This document shows positions 46,207 through 55,860 of a DNA stretch of 64,000 nucleotides, piece after piece; positions within the stretch are counted from its first letter, which is position 1, and each line of letters begins with the position of its first letter. The stretch is from the NCBI GenBank assembly GCA_015654475.1, contig JAATGV010000001.1, positions 1 to 64,000 on the forward strand. Direction: 5' to 3'. The DNA comes from Actinomycetales bacterium. GTDB taxonomy: Bacteria > Actinomycetota > Actinomycetes > Actinomycetales > Microbacteriaceae. Under the pieces are notes generated by a model that made no database searches, was not told where the DNA came from, and saw only the letters and a program-made list of their open reading frames with translations. The position numbers and the translations under genes are program-made.

Positions 46207-47535
46207 TCAGAGCGACAGCGTGGCCAACTGAAGGTTATGGTCAGACGGGTGCGGCAGACGATACTTGCCGTCTGCGTTCAGACTGAACACGTTGCGGTAC
46301 GTCCATGCGCCAGGGGCACCCTTGACCATGATGTAGTCAAACCGTGAGTCCGAGCCCGCCGGGCGTGTGCGGAAGTTCGTATAGCTTGGATACATCGTGC
46401 CGATCTGGGTAACCGCACCACGCGCATCGAAATATCCGGCCGCCCGAAGCGCGACATGTGCTCGCGACGTCTGCCGCAGTTGGGTCGAATTGAGATCGCC
46501 TGCGACAACCACTGGCAGATGATGAACATTGTATTTTTTGATCGCGGCAATGAGTTGTTCGATCTGGCGCCGGCGAAGGATGTCGAGGGACACCGTGTTC
46601 TTAGGCGTCAAATGGACGCTCGCGAACACAAACGACACGCCGGTTTTGCGCGACTTGAACGTCGCGACCGACGCATACCTGTCACCAGAAGGCCGGTGAT
46701 AACCCGAGAGCCACACCGTTTTGCGCGAAATGAGCCGCATAGCCTTCGAGTTGTACAGGATACGCCCGCCATGGACAACCGATCGGTGACCGCCCGTCGT
46801 GATCTTGCCACGCGTATCGAGCGCGTATCCCCGCGAAGCGAGCAGCCGTTGCAAGTCGAGATACTGCGCCCGTCGTTTACGCGCGACGCGCTTGCCCTTC
46901 TTTCGCTTTCGGAAAAAACCGGTGATCGACGTCGAGATATTGAGCGGCGTCGCCTCCTGCACTGCGAGAACGTCTGGCATGTGGTTCTTGATAACGGCTG
47001 CGACACGAGTGCGACGCTTCTTCCATGACCGCACCCCCGTCCCAGAGGCACACGACAGAACGTTGTACGTGCCGACAGTGACCTTGGTGCCAGCCGGATT
47101 CGGTTGAACGGGGGTCGGGCGGGAAATGACAACGCCGCTGGAACGCTGGCGCCGGTCACCGCGAGAATCTTTCGCGGTGACCGCGACAACGCGAGTAAAT
47201 GTGTAGTTCCCCGACCACGAATCAAGTTCACGAGCGCCGAGGTCGTTGATAATCGCAGTTTCGCCCGAGATACCACTCACAACTGACTTCCCGACGCTGA
47301 CAGCGCGATTACGCCCCGACTCAACTCGATAGCTTTCGGCGTTCGCAACAGCCGTCCACCTGAGCTTGAGCGCTTCCTTCTCCGGTGAGATCAGCGGCTG
47401 ACCTGGGAGGAACTGTGCAGGCATCACCGCCGCATGGGCCGCGTAAGGCGACTGGCCGAGGGCGATTGCTGGAACGATTCCCGCAGCAGCTCGAAGCACC
47501 GTCCTGCGTGGCACCCCTCGAGAGTCACGAATCAT
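46207..47535 (-). CDS. Secreted endonuclease/exonuclease/phosphatase-family protein
   Basis: 442 residues with a twin-arginine signal (VPRRTVLRAAAGIVPAIALG), so probably exported folded. Residues ~50-140 resemble a fibronectin-type III domain (ALKLRWTAVANAESYRVESG). The EEP domain starts ~150: VGTYNVLSCASG, MPDVLAVQEAT (catalytic Glu), VVAGDLNSTQ and the final HPSDHNLQLATL with the catalytic Asp-His. Substrate may be extracellular nucleic acid or a lipid phosphoester. It overlaps the upstream deaminase gene by 4 nt. Confidence 0.88.
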   Translation of the reverse strand: MIRDSRGVPRRTVLRAAAGIVPAIALGQSPYAAHAAVMPAQFLPGQPLISPEKEALKLRWTAVANAESYRVESGRNRAVSVGKSVVSGISGETAIINDLGARELDSWSGNYTFTRVVAVTAKDSRGDRRQRSSGVVISRPTPVQPNPAGTKVTVGTYNVLSCASGTGVRSWKKRRTRVAAVIKNHMPDVLAVQEATPLNISTSITGFFRKRKKGKRVARKRRAQYLDLQRLLASRGYALDTRGKITTGGHRSVVHGGRILYNSKAMRLISRKTVWLSGYHRPSGDRYASVATFKSRKTGVSFVFASVHLTPKNTVSLDILRRRQIEQLIAAIKKYNVHHLPVVVAGDLNSTQLRQTSRAHVALRAAGYFDARGAVTQIGTMYPSYTNFRTRPAGSDSRFDYIMVKGAPGAWTYRNVFSLNADGKYRLPHPSDHNLQLATLSL

Positions 47536-48119
47536 TGCGAAGACACCGCCCTCCGGGGGTTGTAAACCAGGCGATTCGAAGCCGCATAGGAATGGAAGAC
47601 GTCAAGAGCCTCGCCGGTGAGAACCCCATCAGTCACTCGGATGCCCCGATCCTCTGCCTGCTGTTTCCAATCATCACGAATCGGGCCCTCGTCAAAACCG
47701 GTGATTTCTTCCAGCTCGGGCCCGGATCCTGCGATGACAAGGCTGCTGATACCCGACCAGATCGTGGCTCCGTAACACATCGCACACGGCCGCCAGTTGA
47801 CCACGAGTTCGTGATGCGCGCTGCTCAAGTCCCAGTTGCCCAGCGCCGTCTGAGCGAGACTGAGCGTCACCACCTCGGCATGCATACTCGACAATTGTGA
47901 CGAGAGCACCAAGTTGACGCCGGCCGACACGATACGCCCAGCATCCGCATCCCACACCAGCGCGGCGAAAGGGCCACCGCTGCCTTCCATGAAGTTGCGT
48001 GCGGCAAGGCGGTTGACCAGACGCATGCGCTCGTCAACCGTGGCGCAGGGCCCGGCTGCATCCACTTCATCAATAACCCAGGAGGGAAGATCGGCACGAA
48101 TTGACGTTGGGAGACTCAT
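47532..48119 (-). CDS. Nucleoside/cytidine-type deaminase
   Basis: 195 residues from ATG 48119; a longer start gives a Cys/Arg-rich extension that is not family-like. Zinc site: HAEV (catalytic His-Glu) and PCAMC (two Cys), as in the cytidine/deoxycytidylate deaminase superfamily. The spacing and NWRPCAMCYGATIWSG resemble guanine-type deaminases. Overlaps the exported phosphoesterase gene by 4 nt, so the two may form a nucleotide-scavenging pair. The base cannot be fixed. Confidence 0.88.
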   Translation of the reverse strand: MSLPTSIRADLPSWVIDEVDAAGPCATVDERMRLVNRLAARNFMEGSGGPFAALVWDADAGRIVSAGVNLVLSSQLSSMHAEVVTLSLAQTALGNWDLSSAHHELVVNWRPCAMCYGATIWSGISSLVIAGSGPELEEITGFDEGPIRDDWKQQAEDRGIRVTDGVLTGEALDVFHSYAASNRLVYNPRRAVSSQ

Positions 48120-48188
48120 AGGACGAGACTTTACAGTGGAAGCTTCGGCTCCCCTTATCAGTTCACGCGGATGTCGGAAAGGGTTAAC

Positions 48189-49178
48189 ATGACTGCAATG
48201 CACGAGGTTCGCTGGGGTATCATCGGCACTGGGGGTATTGCCACCGCATTCGTCACCGATCTGCTTGGCACAGGCCACACGGTCACCGCCGTCGCATCGC
48301 GCTCGGCAGAGAAGGCAAGCGCCTTTGCGGCCACACACGGTATCCCGACCTCATTCGGCAGCTACGAAGAATTGGCCGCCTCAGCCGATGTCGATGCCGT
48401 GTACGTGGCGACCCCGCATTCCCGGCACCGCGACGACGCGATGCTTGCCATTCAGGCAGGCAAAGCCGTGCTCGTCGAGAAGGCATTCACCCAGAATGGG
48501 CGTCAAGCGCGCGAGCTCGCCGATGCGGCCGAAGCTAAGGGTGTTTTTGCCATGGAAGCCATGTGGACCCGATTCCTGCCACACATGCGTGCACTGCGGC
48601 AACGCATCCTCGACGGTGCAATCGGTGAGGTTCGCACCGTCATCGCCGACCACAACCAACTGCTCTCGACAGACCCCAAACACCGAATCCGCAACCCGGA
48701 ACTCGCCGGAGGCGCACTGCTCGACCTCGGCATCTATCCACTCTCATTTGCGGTGGATGTGCTTGGCCTGCCAACCGCAATCCGCGCAGTAGGGACAATG
48801 ACCGACACGGGCGTCGACAGGCAGACCTCAGTGGTGATGTCCCACCCTGGCGCCGCACTGTCGCTCACGCAGAGCGCACTCGACCAGCCTGGGCCAAACA
48901 CCGCGCTTGTGATCGGCAGCACCGGCTACATCGAGATCGATGCCGTCTGGTACACCCCGACATCCTTCACCGTGTTTGACACTGAGCGCCATGTCGTCGA
49001 GCGGTTCGAACAGGCAACCGAGTATCGTGGCATGCAATTCCAGGCCGACGAGGTCGAACGCTGTATAGCTGCGGGGATCACCTCAAGCGACATCATGCCA
49101 TTGCGTGAGTCTGTGGCGATCATGGAGGCCCTGGATGAAGTGCGCGCCCAGCTTGGATTCGTGCTTCCTGGCGACTGA
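48189..49178 (+). CDS. Gfo/Idh/MocA-family oxidoreductase
   Basis: 329 residues. ATG 48189 was chosen because GGAAAGGG lies 5 nt before it. NAD(P)-binding GIIGTGGIATAFVTDLL at the N-terminus, VYVATPHSRHRDDAM, and the catalytic EKAFTQNG (EKP-type motif with Ala in place of Pro). C-terminal GFO_IDH_MocA_C domain has GGALLDLGIYPLSF. Likely a sugar or inositol-type dehydrogenase, substrate unknown. Divergent from the deaminase-phosphoesterase pair. Confidence 0.9.
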   Translation: MTAMHEVRWGIIGTGGIATAFVTDLLGTGHTVTAVASRSAEKASAFAATHGIPTSFGSYEELAASADVDAVYVATPHSRHRDDAMLAIQAGKAVLVEKAFTQNGRQARELADAAEAKGVFAMEAMWTRFLPHMRALRQRILDGAIGEVRTVIADHNQLLSTDPKHRIRNPELAGGALLDLGIYPLSFAVDVLGLPTAIRAVGTMTDTGVDRQTSVVMSHPGAALSLTQSALDQPGPNTALVIGSTGYIEIDAVWYTPTSFTVFDTERHVVERFEQATEYRGMQFQADEVERCIAAGITSSDIMPLRESVAIMEALDEVRAQLGFVLPGD

Positions 49179-49360
49179 TCGTCGCGGCTTACGGGCGGCG
49201 CGCTCACGTCGATTGCCGTGGCAGCCGTTGCGGTGCACATTCGCGAAAGTCTGAGGGTTATCTGGGCAGTGGCAAGGGGCTGGCTTATTGGCAACCTCGA
49301 ACCAGTAGGCTCGTAATTGATGGCTGAGCATAGACTCAACTGACGAAAGGTGACCTCCGA

Positions 49361-50077
49361 ATGCACGGGATTGTGACCCCAACAGCGCTGCTTCCGTGGC
49401 TGGATCCAACCTCGATCATCACCAATTCCGGCGGCTGGGCCCTGCTTGTCGTCGGTCTGATCATCTTCGCTGAGACCGGCCTCCTTGTCGGCTTTATCCT
49501 GCCCGGTGACACCTTGCTCGTCATTTCCGGTCTTCTCTCCAACCCCACGGCCAATCCATCTGGACCCATTTTCGGCGTGAACGTCTGGGTGGTCGCGCTC
49601 GTCATATCGCTTAGCGCCTTTCTCGGTGGAGAGGTCGGCTACTACATTGGCAAGAAGAGCGGACCAGCGATCTTCGAGCGCAAAGAGACCGGTCTTTTCA
49701 GCAAAGAGAACGTTGATCGCACCATGTACTTTTTCGACAAGTATGGTGCGTGGGCCGTTGTGATCGCCCGATTCGTTCCGATCGTACGCACATTCGCCCC
49801 CGTCGCCGCTGGCGTCGGCAAGATGAGCTACAAGCGCTACTCGCTATACAACATCCTCGGGGCAATAGCGTGGGGTGTCAGTCTCACGATGCTCGGCTAC
49901 TTTGTGGGATACGTTCCCGTTATTGCCGACCTTGTCACCAACTACATCGATATCATCCTGCTTCTCATCGTCGTCGGCACGCTCGGCCTCGTGGTGGCGC
50001 ACTACTTCTGGGAGCGACACAAGGCCACGAAACGGGCGAACGACAAACCCAGCGACGAGGACGCTCTCACCGAGTAG
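49361..50077 (+). CDS. DedA/VTT-family membrane protein
   Basis: 238 residues. DedA hallmarks: FAETGLLVGFILPGDTLLV (the conserved E and PGD), FLGGEVGYYIGKKSG, and the Arg motif VVIARFVPIVRTFAPVAAGVG. A polyprenyl-phosphate or phospholipid translocase role is likely by family. AAAGGTG precedes ATG. It is a different subtype from the DedA at 31.1 kb; the 3' side of both faces a repeat island. Confidence 0.94.
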   Translation: MHGIVTPTALLPWLDPTSIITNSGGWALLVVGLIIFAETGLLVGFILPGDTLLVISGLLSNPTANPSGPIFGVNVWVVALVISLSAFLGGEVGYYIGKKSGPAIFERKETGLFSKENVDRTMYFFDKYGAWAVVIARFVPIVRTFAPVAAGVGKMSYKRYSLYNILGAIAWGVSLTMLGYFVGYVPVIADLVTNYIDIILLLIVVGTLGLVVAHYFWERHKATKRANDKPSDEDALTE

Positions 50078-50247
50078 ATTCGGGTCGGCTGTTCTCGTCC
50101 GAACGTTCGCCCCCCCTCGGCAAGCACCCTTCATCCCCATCCAAACGTAAGTTCGGGCCAGCTGTTCCCCCGTCAAGCATCCGTCCGCGGCCAAATGTGA
50201 GTTCGGACCGCCCAAACCCGGCTAAACGTAAGTTCGGATCGGCCGTT
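50078..50247. repeat. Repeat family C (CAAACGTAAGTTCGG)
   Basis: Related segments at ~50071-50093, 50141-50166, 50191-50212 and 50222-50247 share CYAAAYGTRAGTTCGGRYC and often GCYGTT. The first may overlap the DedA stop. Spacing is irregular (about 73, 50 and 31 bp). No protein-coding role is seen. Confidence 0.75.
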
Positions 50248-50340
50248 TCTAGCCAAACATTCCACCCCAGCCAGACCTTTGTCCTGTCTGCAACGCTCAA
50301 ATAGGGCACTTGCCGTCGCCTGATGATGTCTACTGGTCAC

Positions 50341-50494
50341 GTGTTGATTCCGTCCTGGCCCCTGTGTTGATTCCGTCCTGGCCCCTGTGTTGATTCCGTC
50401 CGGCCCCTGTGTTGATTCCGTCCCGCCCCTGTGTTGATTCCGTCCCGCCCCTGTGTTGATTCCGTCCTGGTCGTGTTGATTCCGTCCCAACCTT
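50341..50494. repeat. Seven-copy 20-23-bp tandem array
   Basis: Seven units beginning GTGTTGATTCCGTCC at 50341, 50364, 50387, 50409, 50431, 50453 and 50473. The tail varies (TGGCCCCT, GGCCCCT, CGCCCCT, TGGTC, CAACCTT). A minisatellite rather than a CRISPR: there are no unique spacers between units. Confidence 0.95.
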
Positions 50495-50538
50495 GTGGTG
50501 CTGTCACGGGTGCACCTGCCACCACGCCGCGCCCTTTT

Positions 50539-50660
50539 CTGCAGACGCCCCCATCCGAACGCGCAAACCTGCGAGGCGCAGCGCAGCCGTGGCCCGAGAT
50601 ACCGGGCCACACGGTGCGTACGTGTTGCGAGCGAGAACATTCGCGTGGGGGCGTCTGCGT
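50539..50660. repeat. Inverted-repeat element family B, copy 2
   Basis: CTGCAGACGCCCCCAT (50539-50554) faces GTGGGGGCGTCTGCGT (50645-50660). Between them are CGAACGCG and the hairpin TGGCCCG-N6-CGGGCCA, matching the central part of copy 1 (30627-30746, 120 bp against 122 bp here). Confidence 0.82.
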
Positions 50661-50700
50661 TTTGGTCGTTTCGACAAGGTGCGGTGCGGGGTAGAACATG

Positions 50701-50748
50701 TCAGTCCGTCAGTCCGTCAGTCCGTCGTGCAGTCGTGCAGTCGTGCAC
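50701..50748. repeat. Two adjacent octamer arrays
   Basis: TCAGTCCG three times (50701-50724) followed by TCGTGCAG, TCGTGCAG, TCGTGCAC (50725-50748). Further GGTGGGACGTG repeats follow at ~50777-50805. The rest to 50973 is the upstream region of msrA. Confidence 0.9.
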
Positions 50749-50973
50749 TCTGCAAAATCGTGCAGGGTACAACAGGTGGGACGTGTACCGTCAGGGTGGG
50801 ACGTGCAGATGCAGGGTGGAAGGCATTTTGGCCTATAGCCCAGACACCAGACGGGAACATAGTCTGTAGGTACGGTGTTTCCATCAGTGGTGTCGCACAC
50901 GGCGGCGACCAGAGCCACCAAGGCCGGTTAGTCCGTTGCGGAGAGCGACCCGCCCCGAGGAAAAGAGGAACAG

Positions 50974-51495
50974 ATGACGACCAGCCATACAGACACGGCC
51001 ATTCTTGCCGGGGGCTGCTTTTGGGGGGCCCAGGAGTTGCTGCGCAGACGTCCCGGAGTTGTTTCAAGCAGGGTAGGGTACTCGGGCGGCGATACCCCCA
51101 ATGCGACCTACCGCAACCACGGTGATCATGCTGAAGCTGTCGAGGTCACATTCGACCCCAGCCTCATCTCATACCGCGAACTCTTGGAGTTCTTCTTCCA
51201 GATCCATGACCCGTCGACGAGGGATCGTCAGGGAAACGATATCGGTCGCAGCTACCGCTCGGCGATCTTCTACAACTCCGATGAGCAGAAGCGCGTCGCG
51301 CTCGACACCATTGCCGATGTGGACGCCTCAGGCATCTGGCCCGGACCGGTTGTCACCGAGGTCGAACCGGCGGGTGACTTCTGGCAGGCCGAAGAAGAGC
51401 ATCAGGACTACTTGGAAAAGCATCCGCACGGCTACACCTGCCATTATGTGCGACCGGGCTGGAAGCTTCCGCACCGCGAAAGTGTCGCAAGCTAG
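50974..51495 (+). CDS. msrA: Peptide-methionine (S)-S-oxide reductase
   Basis: 173 residues. Reduces methionine sulfoxide in proteins. The catalytic Cys is in [13 protein letters not shown], followed by [26 protein letters not shown]; the substrate-pocket Tyr residues are present. GAGGAAC ribosome site before ATG. It follows a repeat island of about 900 bp, so its promoter may be near repeats. Convergent with recQ. Confidence 0.97.
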   Translation: MTTSHTDTAILAGGCFWGAQELLRRRPGVVSSRVGYSGGDTPNATYRNHGDHAEAVEVTFDPSLISYRELLEFFFQIHDPSTRDRQGNDIGRSYRSAIFYNSDEQKRVALDTIADVDASGIWPGPVVTEVEPAGDFWQAEEEHQDYLEKHPHGYTCHYVRPGWKLPHRESVAS

Positions 51496-51548
51496 TAGCG
51501 ATCGGCCAGAGTTCGCCTCGCCGCCCACTGCGCTCTAGAGGCCGCCTG

Positions 51549-53393
51549 CTAACGAGAAGCCTTGGCCACCAGCGACAGCACTGCGTCGCCATAGGAATCG
51601 AGCTTCTTCGCACCGACTCCGCTGATATTGGAGAGCCCAGCGAGCGAGTCAGGGCGCGTTGCGGCGATCTCGGCCAGCGTTGCGTCAGCAAACACCACAT
51701 ACGCAGGCACGCCTGCCTCCTTGGCTGTCTCCGCCCGCCATGCCCGCAATGCTTCGAACAGGGCAAGCGAAGCGCCGTCCAGGCTTTCAGCGGCCGCTGA
51801 TCGCGAGCGCTTCGAAGAAGATGACCGTGCCGATCCACGAGCACCGCGCACCGCGTTCACGACTGCGTCCTTGCGCATCTGCACCACACGCTCGGCGCGC
51901 AATACAGGCCATGCCGCTTCGGTGATAGCCAGCGTGCCATAGCCGTCGGAACTCACGGCAAGCAGGCCTGCGGCGAGAAGCTGCCGTGTGACCGCGCGCC
52001 ACTGCATGTCGTCAAGCTCAGTGCCGATGCCAAACGTGGCAAGCTCGCCGTGCCCTAGTTGATCGACACGAGGAGTGTGCTTGCCGAGCAGGATGTCGAT
52101 CAGTTGCCCTGCACCATAGCGCTGATTGCGTTCGCGCTGCAGCCGCACGATTGTCGACATCAACTTTTGCGCCGCGATAGTGCCATCCCATGCCTCGGGC
52201 GGCGTCAGGCAGGTGTCGCAGTTGCCACACGGCGTGCTCGACTCGCCGAAGTAGTCGAGCAAAGAGACGCGGCGGCACCCGAGCGTCTCGCACAAGGCGA
52301 GCATCGCATCCAACTGCTGCCCAAGTACGCGCTTATGGTCGGCTGTGCCCTCGGAGCGTTCGATCATCTGGCGCTGCTGCACCACGTCCTGAAGCCCATA
52401 CGCCATCCACGCGGTTGCAGGCAAGCCATCTCGACCGGCCCGGCCTGTCTCCTGGTAGTAGCCCTCAATGCTCTTGGGCAAGTCGAGGTGGGCGACAAAG
52501 CGCACATCGGGTTTGTCGATGCCCATGCCGAAGGCGATGGTCGCAACCATCACGACGCCATCTTCGCGCAGAAAGCGCGACTGGTTGGTGGCCCGTACGT
52601 CCGCGGGCAATCCGGCGTGGTACGGCAGCGCAGTGATGCCGTTCTTGTTCAACGCCACCGCGGTCTTCTCCACTGAGGCACGCGACAGGCAGTACACGAT
52701 GCCTGCGTCGCCATCGTGCTCACCATGAATGAAGCGCGCGAGCTGTTGAATGGGTTGGTTCTTGGCCTCGATGCGGTATTGGATGTTCGGCCGGTCAAAG
52801 CTGGATACGAAGAGCCGAGCGTCGCCCAGCTCAAGCCGCTGGACGATCTCGCGCTGGGTTGCCGGCGTCGCCGTCGCGGTCAGCGCAACCCGCGGCACAG
52901 CGGGCCAGCGCTCGTGAAGCATTGAGAGCCTCAAATAGTCTGGCCGAAAGTCATGCCCCCATTGTGAAACGCAGTGCGCCTCGTCGATGGCGAAGAGCGC
53001 GATCGAAATCTGGTCGAGCAGCCAGAGCGTGCGGTCGAGCCCAAGGCGTTCCGGCGCAAGATACAGCATGTCAAGCTGGCCGTGGATAGCGGCCTGTTCG
53101 GTGTCGTGGCGCTCTTCCGCGCTCTGGGTCGAGTTGAGAAAGCCCGCACGAACGCCCGCAGCCGCCAGCGCCGATACTTGGTCGTGCATGAGCGCGATCA
53201 AGGGTGAAATCACCACACCGACACCGGGCCGTACCAGCGCGGGGACCTGAAAGCACAGCGATTTTCCTGCACCGGTTGGCATCAGGATGAGCGCGTCGCC
53301 ACCAGCCACGACATGATCGATAATCTCGGCCTGCTTGCCCCGAAACTCGTCATACCCGAACACCGTGTGCAAGATTTCGAGGGGTGCTGGCAT
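51549..53393 (-). CDS. recQ: ATP-dependent DNA helicase RecQ
   Basis: 614 residues, full RecQ layout: Walker [14 protein letters not shown] (~40), DEAH box [15 protein letters not shown] (~145), helicase motif [12 protein letters not shown], a zinc-binding RQC region ([22 protein letters not shown]), winged helix, and a C-terminal HRDC domain (~535-610, [20 protein letters not shown]). Unwinds recombination and replication intermediates. Monocistronic. Confidence 0.97.
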   Translation of the reverse strand: MPAPLEILHTVFGYDEFRGKQAEIIDHVVAGGDALILMPTGAGKSLCFQVPALVRPGVGVVISPLIALMHDQVSALAAAGVRAGFLNSTQSAEERHDTEQAAIHGQLDMLYLAPERLGLDRTLWLLDQISIALFAIDEAHCVSQWGHDFRPDYLRLSMLHERWPAVPRVALTATATPATQREIVQRLELGDARLFVSSFDRPNIQYRIEAKNQPIQQLARFIHGEHDGDAGIVYCLSRASVEKTAVALNKNGITALPYHAGLPADVRATNQSRFLREDGVVMVATIAFGMGIDKPDVRFVAHLDLPKSIEGYYQETGRAGRDGLPATAWMAYGLQDVVQQRQMIERSEGTADHKRVLGQQLDAMLALCETLGCRRVSLLDYFGESSTPCGNCDTCLTPPEAWDGTIAAQKLMSTIVRLQRERNQRYGAGQLIDILLGKHTPRVDQLGHGELATFGIGTELDDMQWRAVTRQLLAAGLLAVSSDGYGTLAITEAAWPVLRAERVVQMRKDAVVNAVRGARGSARSSSSKRSRSAAAESLDGASLALFEALRAWRAETAKEAGVPAYVVFADATLAEIAATRPDSLAGLSNISGVGAKKLDSYGDAVLSLVAKASR

Positions 53394-53546
53394 GGATTAA
53401 TGCTAGCGCCGGGCACTGACACCGGCGATAAGTGTGCGACAGCACCTCCGCGTGTTGGAGACAGACGTGCCCGCGTCGGCACAGCTGCCTGCGCCGGCAG
53501 ACACCGCGCGGAATAGCCGGAAGCGTGCACCGGTTGCACCATTGTG

Positions 53547-54605
53547 ATGAGCACAACCGATTCAACCACGCCCGCGCTCTCGGTGCTCGACCTCGTTCCG
53601 GTGCGCACGGCGCAGACCAGTGCCGAAGCCGTCGCATCCTCGATGGCGCTCGCGCAGCGCGCCGACGAACTCGGGTACCGCCGCTACTGGTTTGCCGAGC
53701 ACCACAACATGCCCGCCGTTGCTTCGACAACGCCGCCAGTGCTCGCGGCAGCGGCAGCTGCGCGCACCACCCACATTCGACTTGGCTCTGGCGGAGTCAT
53801 GCTTCCCAACCACGCACCGCTGCTCGTCGCCGAACAGTTTGCTGCGCTCGAGGCGCTTGCCCCCGGCCGCATCGATCTCGGCCTCGGTCGCGCGCCTGGC
53901 AGCGATCCCGTTGTCACCCAACTGCTTCGCACCTCAGGCACAACCAGCGACGTCGACCATTTCCCTGACCACATCCACGACATCATCGGCATGCTCCAGC
54001 CGGCCGGGGCGAGGATCACATTCACGACCGGCCGCACGTACGACGTACACTCGACGCCCGCATCCACCGAAGCTCCCGATGTGTGGCTGCTCGGGTCAAG
54101 CGACTATTCGGCGCATCTTGCTGCGCGCATGGGATTGCCTTACGTGTTCGCCAACCACTTCGCGGGGCTTGGCGCGGAACAGGCGCTCAGCATCTACCGC
54201 AACGAGTTTCAGGCGAGCGAGTGGCTGGATGCGCCACGCACCATCCTGACAGCCAATGTCGTCGCCGCACCAAGCACCGCCGAGGCCGAGGAACGCGCGT
54301 TACCGCATATGCGAATGAACGCCCGCATGCGCCAAGGGCTACCGCTCGTGCCGATCGAAACAGTCGAGCAGTCGATCGCGGACGCAGCATCGTTTGCTGC
54401 TTCGGAGGCGCAGATGCAGGCGGGCCGCCGCAGTTGGTTCGTAGGAACCGGGGCGGAAGTGGCCGCCGGTCCGACGCAGTTTGCTGCGCGTTTCGGCCTC
54501 GACGAGGTTATGGTCGTCCCGATCACTGGCGCATATGACGCCGAGGCCAAGGATGCGGCCGGGGCTCGGGGTGTCACGCTTGAGCTGATCGCCGCGGCTC
54601 GCTGA
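53547..54605 (+). CDS. LLM-class flavin-dependent oxidoreductase
   Basis: 352 residues in the luciferase-like monooxygenase fold, MsnO8/YhbW-type subgroup. Marks: LSVLDLVPVRTAQTSAEAV, YWFAEHHNMPAVASTTPPVL, LGSGGVMLPNHAPLLVAEQF and IDLGLGRAPGSDP. FMN and NAD(P)H-linked oxidation of an unknown substrate. GTG 53544 immediately precedes ATG 53547; either could be used. Divergent from recQ. Confidence 0.9.
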   Translation: MSTTDSTTPALSVLDLVPVRTAQTSAEAVASSMALAQRADELGYRRYWFAEHHNMPAVASTTPPVLAAAAAARTTHIRLGSGGVMLPNHAPLLVAEQFAALEALAPGRIDLGLGRAPGSDPVVTQLLRTSGTTSDVDHFPDHIHDIIGMLQPAGARITFTTGRTYDVHSTPASTEAPDVWLLGSSDYSAHLAARMGLPYVFANHFAGLGAEQALSIYRNEFQASEWLDAPRTILTANVVAAPSTAEAEERALPHMRMNARMRQGLPLVPIETVEQSIADAASFAASEAQMQAGRRSWFVGTGAEVAAGPTQFAARFGLDEVMVVPITGAYDAEAKDAAGARGVTLELIAAAR

Positions 54606-54623
54606 ATGTGAGGAACTCGCGGG

Positions 54624-55484
54624 CTACTCACATGCGATTCCGTCACCATCGCGATCGAGTTTGCTGCTGTATCCCGGCTCCCCAGCAAAAATGGGGGTAA
54701 CACCAGCCGCCCTTGCCGCGGTGCAGTTCGCATAGAACGACGAGGAGGTGCCGGAGGAAGATTTCTTCGTGGTCTTCTTCTTGGTGGCCTTCTTCTTGGC
54801 GACCTTCACGGTCTTAGCAGCTTTCACAGTCTTGACCGATGACTTCGTCTTAGCGGTGTATTTGCTCTTCGGGACCAAGACATAGTACTTGCCTGGCTTA
54901 ACGGCCTTCTTCAGCTTCCACGTCCCAGAATGGGATATCTTTGCAGACCCTAACTTCTTGTATTTACTCGAGCCCGAATGCTTGAAAAAGATGCTAACTT
55001 TCTTGCCCGACAAAAACTTTTTGTAACCAACTTTTCCAGAAAGAGACTTCGCTCCCACCTTCAAAGAGGTGAACGAAGCCGACGGCTTCCCTATCACGAC
55101 GACGGACCCGGAAACTGTCCTGTTGCCTGAAGAGGTCTCCAAATCGAGCGAGAATTTGTGGACGCCCGGAGAGTAGCTCTCGCAAAAGAACAGATCCACA
55201 CTGAACGTGCCCGAGCCGGACCCATAGTCGAAGGCCACCGGATCGATACCGCTCAGCATCCAATCTTCCTGCTGGCCCAACCCCGTCAGCTTGAGTACCG
55301 CACCCACACCGTCGCATGAGTCAGTCCCGATTGACTTCTTCACCGTCAGCGAGGCCGAGACAACGCTGGCATTGGCCGCGGTCATGGGCACAACCAACGA
55401 TCCAGCCATGAGCGCAATCGCGGAGAGGGCCACAAGCGGCTTGCGCCAATGCTGCGAAACTCCGAACCGAGCGGACTTATCCAT
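54624..55484 (-). CDS. Secreted protein with C-terminal excalibur calcium-binding domain
   Basis: 286 residues. Residues ~12-38 form a signal peptide (PLVALSAIALMAGSLVVPMTAANA). The middle (~40-200) is beta-rich with no named family; residues ~205-245 are a Lys/Thr/Ala tract (KKATKKKTTKKSSSG) that could bind the wall or polyanions. The last ~35 residues are an excalibur domain: CTAARAAG ... LDRDGDGIACE, with the DxDxDGxxCE calcium loop. Probably a surface protein. Confidence 0.88.
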   Translation of the reverse strand: MDKSARFGVSQHWRKPLVALSAIALMAGSLVVPMTAANASVVSASLTVKKSIGTDSCDGVGAVLKLTGLGQQEDWMLSGIDPVAFDYGSGSGTFSVDLFFCESYSPGVHKFSLDLETSSGNRTVSGSVVVIGKPSASFTSLKVGAKSLSGKVGYKKFLSGKKVSIFFKHSGSSKYKKLGSAKISHSGTWKLKKAVKPGKYYVLVPKSKYTAKTKSSVKTVKAAKTVKVAKKKATKKKTTKKSSSGTSSSFYANCTAARAAGVTPIFAGEPGYSSKLDRDGDGIACE

Positions 55485-55860
55485 AATTTTCGTTCCTTCC
55501 CGATGCTAAGCCGCGCTCAATTCCGATTGGGGACAAAGTGTGGAGGGCTATGAAACTCCTTTGCATTACCTATTACAGGAGCATAGCCAATACGTGAGCA
55601 ATTTCTTGCCACTCGGCGAGGCGGAGCTTTCGTGTACCGATTTTGGGCGCGACCGTTCGTGTTCCACGTTGCATGCACGCTTGTCGGGGCATAGCAGCTG
55701 CACGGAATCTTATGCACCGATGAACAAATACGTATTCGGGACAGCGACAGATAAGGACGAGCCCGCAAAGAGCAGGTTGGTTTACCCATGACTCCTAAAT
55801 AATCTAAAGAAGACCAACCACGGCGGCCTCCTGAAACCGCGAAGCGCTGCCTCGCCCCAG
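55485..55860. other. AT-richer intergenic region without a supported gene
   Basis: 376 bp, visibly lower in GC than its flanks. The minus strand has a promoter-like pair for the excalibur gene, TTGCTC near 55597 and TGTAAT near 55576 (18-bp spacing). An 83-codon plus-strand frame (55540-55791) has no convincing ribosome site or similarity and is not called. Confidence 0.5.

Noticed and set aside
50341-50494. CRISPR array
   Set aside because: Units are contiguous with no unique spacers and no cas genes are present.
55540-55791. 83-codon frame in the AT-richer gap
   Set aside because: No convincing ribosome site, domain or coding bias.
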